The translations under genes were made by a program, and so were the position numbers. A model generated the notes under the pieces. That model was not told the DNA's origin. It searched no databases and was given only the letters and a program-made list of their open reading frames with translations. Source: Lingula anatina (taxonomy: Eukaryota > Brachiopoda > Lingulata > Lingulida > Lingulidae). Taken from it: DNA of 34,339 bases. Positions 10,552 to 22,869 of the stretch are shown in pieces (the first letter of the stretch is position 1; the number at the start of each line of letters is the position of its first letter). The stretch covers positions 127,102-161,440 of the forward strand of contig NW_019775767.1 of assembly GCF_001039355.2 (NCBI RefSeq), given 5' to 3'.

Positions 10552-10657
10552 ATCCCTCAAGTGTCTTTTCACGTGTCTCTTAGAGCCCCCCCCCCCCCAC
10601 ACACACACACTCAACTTCCTTAATTTTTTTATACATATCGTAATATTTATTTATTTG

Positions 10658-10658
<1 letters not shown>

Positions 10659-10702
<44 letters not shown>
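10659..10702. repeat. (TG)n microsatellite
   Basis: About 22 uninterrupted TG units. Confidence 0.95.
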
Positions 10703-10705
<3 letters not shown>

Positions 10706-11950
10706 GGGTGTATGTGTACGAGCGTGAGCGTGTGTTTGTGTTTGAGTGTGAGGCTGTGTGTGTAAAGAGCTGAGATTATAAGCACGAGAATGTCTGCCTC
10801 AGCTTGCCCTAAGAAACAGATCGTTTCAAATAGTTGCGGCGGCTGATTATGATATTTATGCAAATGTAATGATATTTATGCACTATGAAGATGAACACAG
10901 TGGTTTCATGCTCCCCCCCCCCCCGCCCCTTAGTGCATACTCCTCTCCCCCACCGCCCCAATCCCCCATGCACCCCCCTCCCCCGATACAAAAAGTACTG
11001 AACAAGCGTTTTAAGGAAATGGTGCATGCAGTGCCTTCTGTGGCGGTACTCTTTTACAACGTACAGGGTAAAGGAGTCACGTATATTTAGTGCCTCCCTC
11101 TAAAAACAGCCCCCACCCTGCTCCCAGCAACTCCTGTGCAGTGTTAATTTTTATGTGTACTTTCCCTTGATTGAAATTTTAAAAAATTGATGGCAAGCTC
11201 ACAATTTCCTTATTGTTTAATTTTTTTTTTTTTATTTCGTATACTAACATCGCATACTATATTCGTATACTAACATTAGCTGTCATTAGATTGCTGCAAT
11301 TATTCACTTTTGAAAAGAAATATGTAATTTTCGTGCCCGTGCTTTGAAGTGTTAATTCTCGAGCTTATACCGGGAGGAAGAATCCCATTCAATATTAATT
11401 ATCTTCTCTGAGTGCTTAATGGAGACTGGTGACAAGTGTGTATGAACTCTTGACCCTATCTTCCACGCGAGCGCCCATCTCTTGACGACAGTCTGTAGAG
11501 AGGAACATTTAATCTTCCTGCAGCGTGGTACTCCTTGAATGTGAAGGTAATTATATTCAAGTATGTTATAGAACGTGCCAATCTAAAGACAACGTGTGTT
11601 CCCGAGGACTGAAGTACCAGTATAATATTTTGGCACACTGTTTATTGATTAAAAAGCAAAACACAAATTGCCACAGGCAAAGAGCTGGAAGGTTCGCAAT
11701 GTTGAATAAGAAAGAGTCGTTATTATTTTTTTCACTTATTCATTCTTTAATTGTTTGTTTTCTTTAACATTTCTTCTGTTCATTCTTCTTTTTGCCTTCA
11801 TTTATCTATTTATTCATACAATGTTTGTTTGTCTGCAATTTATTCATTTATTTTTACTAAATCAACTTCAGAGATTGTATATGTTGGGTTTCCAAACTAA
11901 ATTAGTGATATTGATAAGATAATATTACATTTAGCATGTTTAATATCACC

Positions 11951-11987
11951 GTGTGTGTGTGTGCGTGTGCGCGCGCGCGCGCGTGCG
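11951..11987. repeat. (GT)n/(GC)n microsatellite
   Basis: Alternating purine-pyrimidine tract passing from GT to GC units, of a kind able to adopt Z-DNA. Confidence 0.9.
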
Positions 11988-13149
11988 GGCAGCGTCCTTG
12001 AGCAAATGTATTTTTCTACTTATATAAAACACCATGATGTATTGTCTGTATGCTTTTGTAGGTACCGTAGCTTTGTATTGTATTCTGTGTATTGAACAAG
12101 AGGTGAGAAAATAAAATAGACCATTCTATTTGTTTTCTAGACACGCTTCCTACTTCACAATACTATTCTCCAGATACGAAAACATAAGAACGAGATGACA
12201 AGGAAAAATAATCCTTTTGATTCATAGCGGTTGAATCTTTGTATAAATTATATTCAGGCACTTGGAGCAACCAACGAGTATTGGATGTATAGTTTAGAGT
12301 GAGGACACTATGAAAGCTATTTACGTTGCGTCTTAACGACACTTCTCAGTTTTAATTTTATATAATACCTCCGTCAATGACGCCTCTTACAATATTAGTT
12401 TGTTAATTTAAAATTAGCCAAACTCAAAAAGTTATGAACGAATTTTGTTGTTTTTTTTCCTTTTGATCAGGATAGGTCAGCAATGATTTTATCATTGATC
12501 AGATTTTTGTGGCGATAAATTAAGGAAGTTACTTTTCAATAAATAATCATTACTGATAATAAATCAATCGATTTATTAACCAATTGATTGATAATGAGCA
12601 TTCAGCATTCTGAATGCTGTTTAGCTCTCTGTATATTTTTTCAGATTGCCTATTAAAGCACGAAACAAAAAAAAAAGTATTACATAAGGCAGACGCCATT
12701 TCTCTTGCCCATATGGTTCCCTATTTAAAGTGTCCAATTAATCTTTTCGCTTGATTCAACAACCAGGATCGACCACCTGTGAAATGGAAAATACGTTCAT
12801 AAGTCTCAGGCTGAAATTTCTCAGAAAACAATTTGATATGGTAAACAGAGAAAAGAATTCACCAAGTAGAAAGAATAACACACGATGCAATTAATCAAAG
12901 TGATACAAAAACAGTGAATTGGTTCTATTTCGAGGCTACAGCAAGTGCGTTGAAGGACATGTCCTTGAAATTACATTGCGGGCAACCCCACTGTTATTCT
13001 GACGATTCTAAAACATTCTAACATGAGCTGGTAGAAGATAAAACGAGAACAGGGACAATGAGAAACATAGTTGAGACGCGGGCAATTTGCACCAGCTGGA
13101 AACAGCTTCCATTGGATTATTCCGTTTCTTAATTTAGAGAACAGCGTTC

Positions 13150-13665
13150 TTTAGACGTAATGGAAAAGTACAATTACATGTATTTGGGCTTAACCTGCAA
13201 AAACACTGGTTCAACAAAAACAGCAATTGAAAATTTAAAGAAAAAAACAAGCTTTGCTCTTAAATCTTCCCTGTCCTCAAATAATTTAAGGTAGCATCCT
13301 CCTTCACTCCACTTGAAACTATTCGATAAAATCATCTAGCCCATCTTACCGTTTGGGTGAGAAGTATGGACTGAAGAAATATTCATGATGAGCAGACGAC
13401 TGTTTCAAAACTAAATAAATTGCCTTTCGAACAAGTAGATGTGCAAGGTGGAACAAGGCGTAAGAAAAAACGTTATGAACAATGCTTGAAAAGCTGAATT
13501 TGGAAGACTCTCTCTTTACTCTGATGTGGTAAAATAGGCGCAGAGGTACAACAACACTCCCAATGAACTGCCCTCTGGCAGATTGGTTAAAAACGTATAT
13601 GAACAGAAGCAAAAGGAAAAAAGGAACCTGTTGGTCAAGATCAATCGAAATGTTTATACAATGTT
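13150..13665 (+). pseudogene. Non-LTR retrotransposon reverse transcriptase, C-terminal remnant
   Basis: The plus strand reads EKYNYMYLGL, a motif of the type that follows the thumb of Jockey/CR1/L2-like reverse transcriptases (Y-x-YLG). After about 50 residues comes PPSLHLKLFDKII, then a stop, PILPFG, another stop and EVW, matching the family's L-x-LFDKLI-x-PIL-YGSEVW pattern. Further on KAEFGRLSLYSDVV corresponds to the conserved RAELGR-PLYI block. Several in-frame stops show it is dead. The 5' part of the element is missing or too decayed to read. The exact superfamily is not determined. Confidence 0.7.
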
Positions 13666-13744
13666 GGCAGTGGCGGATTTGGGGGGATGGGCAGGGGGTC
13701 ATGACCCCCCCCCCCCCCCTTCGATTTCTGAAAATCCAACTGCC
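13666..13744. mobile_element. Small GC-rich element nested in the retrotransposon
   Basis: The block begins GGCAGTGGCGGATTT and ends AAATCCAACTGCC, imperfect inverted termini, and interrupts the reverse transcriptase reading. Inside is a G/C palindrome (GGGGGTCATGACCCCC) followed by a C-run. The opening CAGTGGCGGA is a string I have met in many invertebrate interspersed repeats. No target-site duplication is clear. Confidence 0.4.
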
Positions 13745-14319
13745 TCCTCTTGAAATGAGAATTTTGACTAGCTGAATCATAGTTCTAAACCGTACCAAAT
13801 GGCACCGTTCGCCCTCTAAAATAACGAAACTTCCGAACTTTTGAACACCTGAAAGATGCTAGTAACAGTATGAAGACTGAGGACCCTTTTTGGAAAGGCT
13901 TGAAAAGTGACACATTGAAATAAAATCGGGACACACAGGTTACTTAAAAAAACTCTCAATGAAGCCTTGCAATCTGAAATAAAATTACGAAAATGCTTGT
14001 CAGTGATCATGGTCTGGCAGTTGAAAGGGGGCGCTATACATAATCAAAAACCCTACGGAAGATGGTAAGTGTCCCCAGCTGCACTGAAATCAAAATGTTA
14101 AAAGCATTGCGACCAAAAAGATAGATAAATGATACCTCATGAGCACAGAAAGGACCTTGGTAAACTTAACTGTATACTCAATCTAAAAAAATGATTCATG
14201 CTTTAGAGCGTATTGATATAACAGAAATACCCATCACTAGCAACAGTTAACCTCTGCTATTTCTCAGTCCTCACCTATTTTATTAATTATGTATTTTTTA
14301 ACGTATACATGTTTGTAGA

Positions 14320-14369
14320 GTAGAGAGCCTGGAGAAGGTAATTTGTACACATTGTATTGCTCAATAAAC

Positions 14370-14417
<48 letters not shown>
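14320..14417 (+). mobile_element. Probable non-LTR retrotransposon 3' end with (TTA)n tail
   Basis: The sequence ATTGTATTGCTCAATAAACT is followed directly by about 15 TTA units (14372-14417). A near-terminal AATAAA with a short tandem-repeat tail in place of poly(A) is typical of several non-LTR families. It is in the same orientation as the reverse transcriptase remnant upstream and probably belongs to it, with 14.0-14.3 kb as the decayed 3' UTR. Confidence 0.5.
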
Positions 14418-15742
14418 GTCAGGCATTTTTAGCTTATATTACCTAGTAGATGATTATTCGAAGGTGCAAGGAATAAGTATTTTGTGTGGAAGGAACATGC
14501 AGTACGATTCTGTACAGTTTGATAGTGTGCATTATTTGTTTATAGCCTCAAGATACCCACTTTTTTTCCAGCTGGGTCAAGGGATGAATGACTTCAATGT
14601 GACCACAATACGCCCGTTATTTGGAGTACTCGAAATATTCTGATTCTCACGAAATAGCAAAAGATCAAGCAAGTTTACGAAGAATTTAAAGAAGAGTGGG
14701 GTTTAAAAAAATGACGCAATGTCGAGTGGCATAGAATAAAACCTGGCAAAATGTATCCACCGATAATTTTTTCGTTATCTTCTCTAATGTTCTGGAGAAT
14801 TAGTATTTGGTTAATCAGTGCGTTTACCAGTACATCAAGTTTTGCGTGACCACGTCTGATCGCTTTCTAAGAAGACGCATGCATTTATCGCAAACTAATT
14901 CTCCAGTTTGCTGTTCTCGTGTGACGGCTCATGTACGTGATGTCACGTGAGATCCCTATTCACACTTTATTGCATACTTTAAAAACAAAGACTGTTATTT
15001 ATGTTCATAATTTCCACACATCAAATCTTTGCATAATTGTTCTTAATTTTTAGGGTTAACAGTTAACAAATATATACAGTCACTACCTTGTAAGTGTTTC
15101 AAATGCTGATATCTTTAAATATATTTGTAAATTAAATTTTCCAGAGGGGGTGGGTTCTGTTATTAAACGATACAATTATCTGACATTGTTACGTAAGTTC
15201 AGTATTATAAGTAATTTTTCAATATAAAGGATAGAAAATCAAGTAAATTGGCCTAAAAGGTTAACAATGCTGCCACATCTTGGCAATATACTTGAAAGCA
15301 ACTACAGAAACACTGTTCATACGTTTTCTCTGCCCACCAGAATGTCATCTTTATCATGCTGACGTAATAGGGAAAGTACGGCGCCTAATTAAGCGTCTGC
15401 TTCGTTTCTAGAATGAACGACTTTGCACAACTCGTGTCAATACCTTTAAGGCTCAGTACCAAGAAAACAGCGTTCACATCCGACTGGGAAGGCCACAGGT
15501 TATCTGGAGTCAAGGTCTTCAAATGACGAGGTTTTATAACAATGCTTTATCCTCAGCACGTTCAGAACTGCTGGCAACATAGCAAGAACCACAAGTGAGG
15601 AAAGGTTTGCAGATCACAGGATTTTTTTTCTTCGTGATCAGAATGACATATGAACTATACTTCTCATGGCATGGAAGCTCGGCTTGAAATACCATTGATA
15701 TTATTATACATAGAAATTCAGAACAGCTATACGTGATATTTA
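14418..15742. other. 5' flank of the GPCR gene
   Basis: No coding exon recognised. It presumably holds the promoter and 5' UTR of the receptor, but I see no convincing TATA box or initiator placement. An upstream non-coding exon cannot be excluded. Confidence 0.45.
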
Positions 15743-16930
15743 ATGCAGAATATGGATGACAATAGGAGTTACATACAAACTATTGCACCTTCCGTCTTCT
15801 TGGACCACCGAGATAACGGCCCATTGTACATCTTAGGAGACAACGTAAGTTATGCAGGTAACACATCATCTTCATCAGAAAACTTCACCATTGCAGTGGA
15901 CCCCTTTTTCCAAACACTTAAAGACACGGCCTCAGTGGTGCTCCCAATTTGTTACGTTATTGTTCTCCTGGTCGGAGTCTTAGGGAACTCTCTCGTTCTA
16001 TACGTCATTTTGGCTAATAAGAGCCTCCGAACATGCCCTAACATGCTATTCCTCAATCTGGCAGTTGCAGATCTTCTTTTCTTGCTCTTCGTTGTCCCAT
16101 TAGAGACAGCGGTGAACGTCTCCCAATGGGAACTACAACTAGGGGACGGCCTCTGCAAGATGTTGAAATACACCACCTTCGTGACCATGGCTGTCAGCGC
16201 CTACTCATTGGCGGCAATCTGCGTGTTCCGGTGCCGTGCGATCGTTTCCCCTATCAGGGCGTCCAAGTATCTGAAGAGAAGACACGCGGCCTGCGTCAGC
16301 TTCTTGATTTGGCTCCTCATGCTTGCCTCTAACGTCCCTGTCGCCATGTACCACAGGGAGGTGGCCCAGTGTGCGCCGGTTCCAGAAACCGACTTCCAGT
16401 TCTACCTCCTCCTGTCCGTCTTTAGCGGCGTCGACTTCATTCTGCCCCTCACCATCACGGCCGTGGCCACCGCAATCATCGTGTACCAACTGAGGCAGAA
16501 CCGACCTGTCCCAGAGAACAAGAGCCTTTCCTCCGCTGGCTACAATCGGCGCCTTATTGTTCTCGTCGTCACCGTCACCGCAATTTTTGTGGTCTGTTGG
16601 GGTCCGTTTCACGTGATTATTATTCTAAAGTCGCTCTGGTTACACGGGATGGCAACACACGCCTGGGTCGTGGCATCTATAGTGTCCCTTTTTATGGGCT
16701 ATGCCAACTCGTGCATTAACCCCATCATCTATAATTTCGTCTCCAGAGAGTTCAGGAAGGCGTTCCTACGAACCTGGACCAGATGTACGCCAGCAAGGCA
16801 ACGCAGAAATGACCAGACTTTGACCAGTTTTAAGTCGTTCCGAACGACAAGTTTTAACGTCCGCGAGCAGCAAGTCAACATTTGGGGTCGCACCAGAAGT
16901 ACGACGAGCTCTACGAAGTCCTCTCCATGA
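15743..16930 (+). CDS. Class A neuropeptide-type G protein-coupled receptor, single exon
   Basis: Plasma-membrane receptor of 395 aa, intact from ATG to TGA. Seven hydrophobic segments are visible: TM1 about 66-90 (GNSLVLYVI, N82), TM2 102-122 (NLAVADLL, D110), TM3 139-161, TM4 183-203 (W190), TM5 219-247 (P235), TM6 270-296 (CWGP 285-288) and TM7 306-330 (NPIIY 326-330), then helix 8 and a basic Ser/Thr-rich tail. C138 and C210 can form the conserved extracellular disulfide. N-glycosylation sequons lie at N7, N34, N40 and N47, with one more at N125. The TM3 end reads FRC (162-164) instead of DRY: the Arg is kept, the Asp and Tyr are not. By eye it is nearest to the galanin/allatostatin/kisspeptin-like peptide receptors; the ligand is unknown. 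The first ATG is used; M4 has a better start context (AATATGG). Codon use is more GC-rich than the flanks. A 3' fragment of a near-identical paralogue lies at 867-1124. Confidence 0.95.
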   Translation: MQNMDDNRSYIQTIAPSVFLDHRDNGPLYILGDNVSYAGNTSSSSENFTIAVDPFFQTLKDTASVVLPICYVIVLLVGVLGNSLVLYVILANKSLRTCPNMLFLNLAVADLLFLLFVVPLETAVNVSQWELQLGDGLCKMLKYTTFVTMAVSAYSLAAICVFRCRAIVSPIRASKYLKRRHAACVSFLIWLLMLASNVPVAMYHREVAQCAPVPETDFQFYLLLSVFSGVDFILPLTITAVATAIIVYQLRQNRPVPENKSLSSAGYNRRLIVLVVTVTAIFVVCWGPFHVIIILKSLWLHGMATHAWVVASIVSLFMGYANSCINPIIYNFVSREFRKAFLRTWTRCTPARQRRNDQTLTSFKSFRTTSFNVREQQVNIWGRTRSTTSSTKSSP

Positions 16931-17032
16931 ATACGGCAAGTGACCATCACGCCAAATATTTAAGACGTTCACTAAAACTTGTATATTGACAGCATTTATT
17001 GTTGGTTAAGTGTGTTTCCTGAATAGAGGCTA

Positions 17033-17099
17033 TTTACCTGGATGGCAGCCTTTGCCTGATGAAGATGCCCTAGACAGGCATCGGAATATTACAGGTAAA
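17033..17099 (+). other. Nested inverted repeats with hammerhead-ribozyme-like core
   Basis: An outer pair TTTACCTG / CAGGTAAA encloses CTGATGA (17056-17062), a hairpin GATGCC / GGCATC and then GGAA. A hammerhead ribozyme core is CUGAUGA, stem II, GAAA, stem III. Here the last box is GGAA, one extra A follows CTGATGA, and stem III would be minimal. It resembles the CTGATGA...GAAAC strings at the ends of Penelope-like retroelements, but could be a chance hairpin in the receptor's 3' UTR. Confidence 0.3.
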
Positions 17100-18645
17100 C
17101 AATTTCAATATTAGCTGTTGATTGAAGAAAAAATTATTTTATTATTACTTTTTGGTAGATGTTAACATTTCCCTGTGTAAAACTGTTGTGAAAATTACGA
17201 TCTATATAAACCAGATTTCGAGCTCTTTGTTTCTCACGGGTGAAACTCACCGGCTACCTACTTTTACATTATGAGAGTGACTCAAAAATGTTAACTCAGA
17301 TGTCAAAAACCCATCTATAGACAGAACCTTTGAAAACTTTTTTGGTCATGCTATACACTGGTATTTAAGTAAAGAGGATAAACTCTTCGGGAAAAAATCA
17401 ATTTTTGTTTTCAATATTAAATTATAACGTTCATTTCGTAACTTAAAGTACTAGTATTGTATTTTGAATTTAGATATTCCATCCATGCTGTATAAAAAGC
17501 TGTGAATTAAAATGGACATGTCAATTAGTTTGCTATACTTGGTCCAATTTTGTTCAAATAGATGATAGGTCCTTAACAAGTAGGTGTGATTATTTTGTAA
17601 TATCAGGTTGTTTTTGTTTTTTTTCTTTTAACCGCTCCAATTGAATAAGACTTACCGATCAAAAATGAATTCTTCTGATCAGCAATATATTATTGTTTCC
17701 TGATTTTTATCTATCATTTATTGATTGATTTACACACTTAGTAAAGAGTTACTCACATTGTTAATAAGAACCAGTTATTAGTCAATTTGATATTTTAATG
17801 TGTGATGTACGTTTATTTTTGTTTTTTCAAATGCCTGTGTTGTTAGGCACATTTCCAGGTAATTGCATTGACTTATCAAACGAGATCATTTCATATAAAT
17901 AGAACGTTTGCAGCCATCGCTCGGTTCAGAGTCGCCCAAATTATTGACTATTGTATTTTGGGTTTTGTGTACAGTATATATGTGTTTTCTTTTTTTTTAT
18001 TAAAAGATACAGGGCTACTCCTCGTTTTGTGTTCTCTTTGGGAGAGAGGGTTGTGAGTGGGGGGGGGGACAGGCGGTTCCTGGTTTAGTTATTTATTAAT
18101 AGCCGGGAAATGTGTCAAACGATGGCCTGGGGGAGGGAGGAGTGCGCAATGGTTGCCTCTGTCTATTCCAGTCTGAAAATACCCGAGTTCAGTTCCGTTT
18201 TGGATCGATTCTCTTCCAAATTTGACATGTGTACTCTTAATAAACTGCACTAAACAGTTTTAAAATCACTAACTGAACCAAAAGCACAAATTATTCTCTG
18301 ATTTTTGTATTTTACTATTTATCGAACTACATGAACGTCACTCTTCTTACATGTCTCTTCTTGGCCTTATGAAAACGTCTGCCTTAACTACACTGTAACA
18401 GAGAAAAGTTTGTATACCTCAAATTTCTCGAATTGTTTTCACTTTTGAAAGAAACTCCCTGGCTATCGCGTCCCTTGCTCGCTCAACAAGAGCCGGGTCA
18501 CATCTGGACGCTTTTGGGTTGTTTACGAGTTAGATGGCATCTTTAAAGAATAACGATTTTGTTTTGCATCACTTTTACCTGTACTCCTAAAATGAATGGT
18601 CATTATGATTGATTTGACAGTCACACATTTTAAAAGGTACCCCAA

Positions 18646-18669
18646 TTTTTTTTTTTTTTTTTTTTTTTT
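18646..18669. repeat. poly(T) run
   Basis: 24 uninterrupted T. Confidence 0.95.
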
Positions 18670-19302
18670 GCAAAACTGTATATGCATAATCGCATAATGG
18701 CAGACTTCTAAGGTGATTGCAGGTCGCCTGTACTGCTAACTGTCTTAATTATAATTACCGCCTCTGCTTAGTAACAATTTGTCATTATTAACACACGTGA
18801 ACAACATTTGACTACACGATATTATTTATATTTATTATCTAAAAATAAGTTCGGGTTAATTGAATGTCAGGCTGATTGACATTTTAGAACTTTTTTCTCT
18901 CGTGCTTGGCAATAATTCTTAAGCATATATATTTCTATTTTTACCTGTGCGAGTTAAAATCACTGGCCTTTGTCCAGACTTCGTAAATAACTTGAAACTT
19001 AGAAGCCTAGAGCTCCATCCCCATGGCTTATCTATATTTATAAAATACGAGCAACAACAATTAGATACCGAGCTGCTAATATTATGGACAGGAAATTGCT
19101 ATATGTAGGTGTCCGGCTCGTTACAAAGACAGCTCGGAAATGAGTCGAAACTTTTAGATCAAAATGCGGTCCACTTCAGTTCAAAACAAACCCATAGTAT
19201 TTCACATAGCTGAAATAAGGAAACGTTAAGCGTGTGCCTCTTGTGACAAAACGCGCGCTCTGTGCAATATGAGTAATCGCTTCCTCAACGGTACGATTTT
19301 AC

Positions 19303-19305
<3 letters not shown>

Positions 19306-19343
<38 letters not shown>
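19306..19343. repeat. (GA)n microsatellite
   Basis: About 19 GA units. Confidence 0.95.
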
Positions 19344-19348
<5 letters not shown>

Positions 19349-21779
19349 CGGTTTACAGACACCCGTTTCATAACAGCGCTGCACATAAAACCTACAGCGA
19401 ATAAAGAGATGGTTCGTAGCGGAATCGACCACACTTGTTCAGAAAACCGTCACAGGAACGGCATGATGTGATAATAATTTACTAGAAACAGCGGAAGTGT
19501 CATGCCTACACGTAAGCGGCCGCACGTGGAGTCGATCGCAGAAACAAATTAATCAATACTAATACAAGTTAGCATTTTATGCGGAAGAGGTTGAGACGAG
19601 GAATTACAAATCCAAGGGACGTCACAGCGGGTGCGTGTCCCCCCCCCCCCTTCCCCCGACTCCACCCTAATTTCTCCCTCTCACAAAAAGTTAAACGAAT
19701 CATCTTTTTTTTAAATTAATTTATTCTTCTTTTTATTCATTTGCTTATTTATTTACCGCATCCCGTACCACATATGTCAAAGTTAAAAGCTGTGACCTGC
19801 TCATAATAGTCCCCAGTGATCAGATGTAGAACAGCCAGCTGTGTAACCAATGGTTTAAGTAGATAATAAACCGTGCACAGCGTTCGACGCAGATTCAGAT
19901 TTCCTTTGAATACAATACAGCTCACGTTTCTTTCTTTTCCACGAAATGAAGCAAAGGCCACGGATCCCTGCCGAGAAACGTATCTTTTCTCTTTTCTAAG
20001 TATTTCCGTTAAAGTCCAGGTAACAGGAGGATGAAAGGGGTTGGCCTGGGGTCGGGTGGGGGTTACACGGGGATAAGAATGTCCACTCAGGTGAAAACGG
20101 GGGATTAGAACAATCTTACCATGTTTAACACTCGGATGAAAGAAAAAGCTTAGTTTCGTCTCATTTTGCTAATTCTGCTACAATTATTGTTACTGTTCCC
20201 GGCATAAAGTCGCCAGCGCAGCATCTATAATTAATTTGCGCTTTCGATTACTTTGACATTAAGCAACATCAAAGTTTTCAGAGATTTTTTATTGTTCTTC
20301 ATTACATTCATGACAATAGAATTGCACAATGTGAGTTTTTCCATGCATCTTTTGCTCCAGTGTTTCTCTTTGTGTCAAAGACAATAATTTATCCTATTAT
20401 TATTATTATTATGCAAAATGTAGCAATTTTTACTAATTTTGGACAAAAAAAAACAGCAGCGACAGAAACGCTTCTCCTTCATTCTGCCTCAAATAAATTA
20501 CGTTTTATAATGGACGTGTACAACTTAATAATTTCCATTACGACTATTAAATAAAGGGTACTAATGCAATGCTAGCAGTTCCAGTTTTTGTCAATCAAAC
20601 ACGTGACTGCAATTTTTCAGCGCTGCCGAGTGCTTTTCCCTTCTTTTTCTTTACTTTTGAAATACTGAAACCGAGTCAAACATAACAAACGTGATGACAA
20701 TACTATATATATATATATATACAAACTATATACAAGACAAAGTTAAAATAACTAAATATTAGCACAAAACATTCAATGCTATCAATTTTTCTACATAGAG
20801 ATATTGCTGAACTTTTTCTTTTTTGGTGAAGTATCATTTTTACAACTTGTCTATTGGTCCATGTAGTCGACTAATTATTCTCATTCGTGAAGGTTTGTGA
20901 AGGAAAAGATTAGGGTAAAATTTGTCCCTAATTGATCCATAATCAGCTTCAGGTAAGCTAAATCTCAACTGCACACAAACTTAAATTCAACTCAAGTTGC
21001 CAAGGTCTACAAACCCTATAATTTGCGGGGAAATCCTTCGGCTGGAAGAAGTGTCCAACTCAAGGAGTTATATCGATATTCATCTGTGAACTTGAATCCC
21101 CCTGTGCCAGGAGAAATTTCTCATTATTTTGTGGAAAAATACCACAATTGAAAACCACTCGACAGACTCGAGTCAAGGCTGGAGAGTTTTGTGGCCTGTA
21201 TCCTTGGAAAACCACCAGGAAAAATTGATTGGAAACAATTTCACCAGCTGCACGTGCATAATTAAAAAGAGGATACATGACGACATATACCAGATTCTAT
21301 ATAGACAAAAAAAACTCAGTTGTCTGCACTTCAAATATTCTAACACTGAAGACAACAGGAAACATTATTAGCTGAGAAATCTTACAGACACATGCATTCC
21401 TTTGTCTACCATGGAAACTTACCAGCCGTGACAATAACTATTTCAAATACTAAAACTTATTTCCCCAACTAAAATTCCAAAAGCTTCATACATTACTTAC
21501 TTACAGTAAAATAAACCTAGTAGTGAACAGTAAGTGAACAGACCTGGTCATGAGATAAGATGGTAGTCATGTCTAGTTGGTTTCTAAGCAAGTGTTTCAC
21601 GTCCATATTACAATTTTCTATGCAAGTCTCACAATAAGTAAATAAATACACTTAGCACCAGGGACTGCTTCAGCCTTCAAAAATTTTCCAATTATTATTT
21701 TTATTATCTTGCAACCCTTTTTCTGTTCAACTTCAACTCGTCAGTTATAAATTTTCAACTGGAGGTCAGAAGCAGCTAC

Positions 21780-21800
21780 GGGGGGGGGGGGGGGGGGGGG
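21780..21800. repeat. poly(G) run, 21 bp
   Basis: Uninterrupted G run, able to form a G-quadruplex and prone to sequencing error. Confidence 0.9.
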
Positions 21801-22863
21801 AAGGGAGCTCATTGTTCCCTCTTCAACTGAGGTTTCAAAACCGATGTTTCTCTTTTTAAAGAAAAATACCACCAGGTCTAAAAATATCATAAGAACCTCA
21901 GGGTGAAGATGATATCTTGTGACAATGGCAGAGGGGTATTGTAATCAAGCCCACCCTGTGATATCCCCCTCCCCCCCCCCTCCCCCTCCTCCCACCACAG
22001 AATAAACAAGGCATATTGCACACAACAAACAATATACATGGTTACATACAGAAGAGGACTTATGTACAAGCTTTTATCCTCTGCGGAATTAAGACTAGAG
22101 AATCAGAGAGGCATAGCCACCTTTTTGGTTGGTACCAAAGGCCAGGTTTGGCACAGCAGTGAGATAATACCAAACACCAATTACGCATATTCCTAAATAA
22201 ACAGAACTAAATTACAGGAAGACCCTCCTTAACAACAGATTGGAATTGTAGGTGAAAAAAAAATTTGCAAACCCTTTGCCATTCTAATGGAAACATTTTT
22301 CCCAGCATTCAATTTGGATAACTTAATATTAAAACTATGATATCATCATACATTACGAAGCTTATACAGCAAAAACAAAGCTAAGCCAGCAAAAATGTTT
22401 GACATTTGACACACCCAAAGGCATAAAGACAACAAAAGACTAATGGATGAATACCTTAAGTGAAATATCCAAAGTCAAAGTGACAAAATAATCTGAGGTG
22501 ATTGACAAAATGTAGGGGAATGTCTTATTACATTTTTTTTTCTTTTTTAAATCTTGAAGTCATTCAACTTCCTGTTGACCATATATTCAAACTATGTACA
22601 TCCTTTGTGTCAGAGCATCCATATTATATGTAATTACAAGTTATTCATAAAAATAAGACCTACACATTTTTCTTAGAATCTCAATTAGACATGCTCACAT
22701 ATGAAGCAGTCTGCAATCTCTTTACTTCAGTCTAGTTGAGATTAAGATAAATTTAAACCAGGATTCCAAAATGCCAGAAAAGGATTAATCTCATTTTTCA
22801 ATGTAACTATTAACAGATTCAATGTTTGTTTGTTTGGTTTTACACTGTGAATGTCAACTGTTT

Positions 22864-22869
22864 TTTATT
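22864..22869 (-). terminator. Possible MARCHF6 polyadenylation signal
   Basis: AATAAA on the minus strand, 400 bp after the MARCHF6 stop. It is the nearest canonical signal I found downstream of the stop, but the 3' UTR could be longer. Confidence 0.3.

Larger units (their letters stand above)
10202..13149. other. Non-coding, rich in simple repeats
   Basis: No gene recognised. It holds (GT)n/(GA)n at 10511-10547, C-run plus (AC)n at 10586-10611, (TG)n at 10659-10702, C-rich tracts near 10913-10982 and (GT)n/(GC)n at 11951-11987. A perfect 9-bp inverted repeat (AGCATTCAG and CTGAATGCT, 4-bp loop) lies near 12599-12620. An open frame of 96 codons at 10189-10479 has no recognisable similarity. 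The last 200 bp may be part of the retrotransposon that follows. Confidence 0.5.
17100..22863. other. Intergenic region between the GPCR and MARCHF6
   Basis: No coding exon or RNA gene recognised. An AATAAA at about 18239-18244 on the plus strand could serve the GPCR transcript. Simple repeats are poly(T) 18646-18669, (GA)n 19306-19343, a C-run near 19640-19650, (TA)n 20704-20721 and a 21-bp G run at 21780-21800. From roughly 20.7 kb on the sequence is less repetitive and may include distal 3' UTR of the minus-strand gene. Confidence 0.5.

Noticed and set aside
13346-13798. 150-codon minus-strand open frame
   Set aside because: Antisense to the retrotransposon remnant and its nested G/C-rich insert; the plus strand carries the recognisable reverse transcriptase motifs.
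16205-16612. 135-codon open frame on the minus strand
   Set aside because: It lies antisense to the intact GPCR and has no recognisable domain; a shadow of the GC-rich receptor codons.
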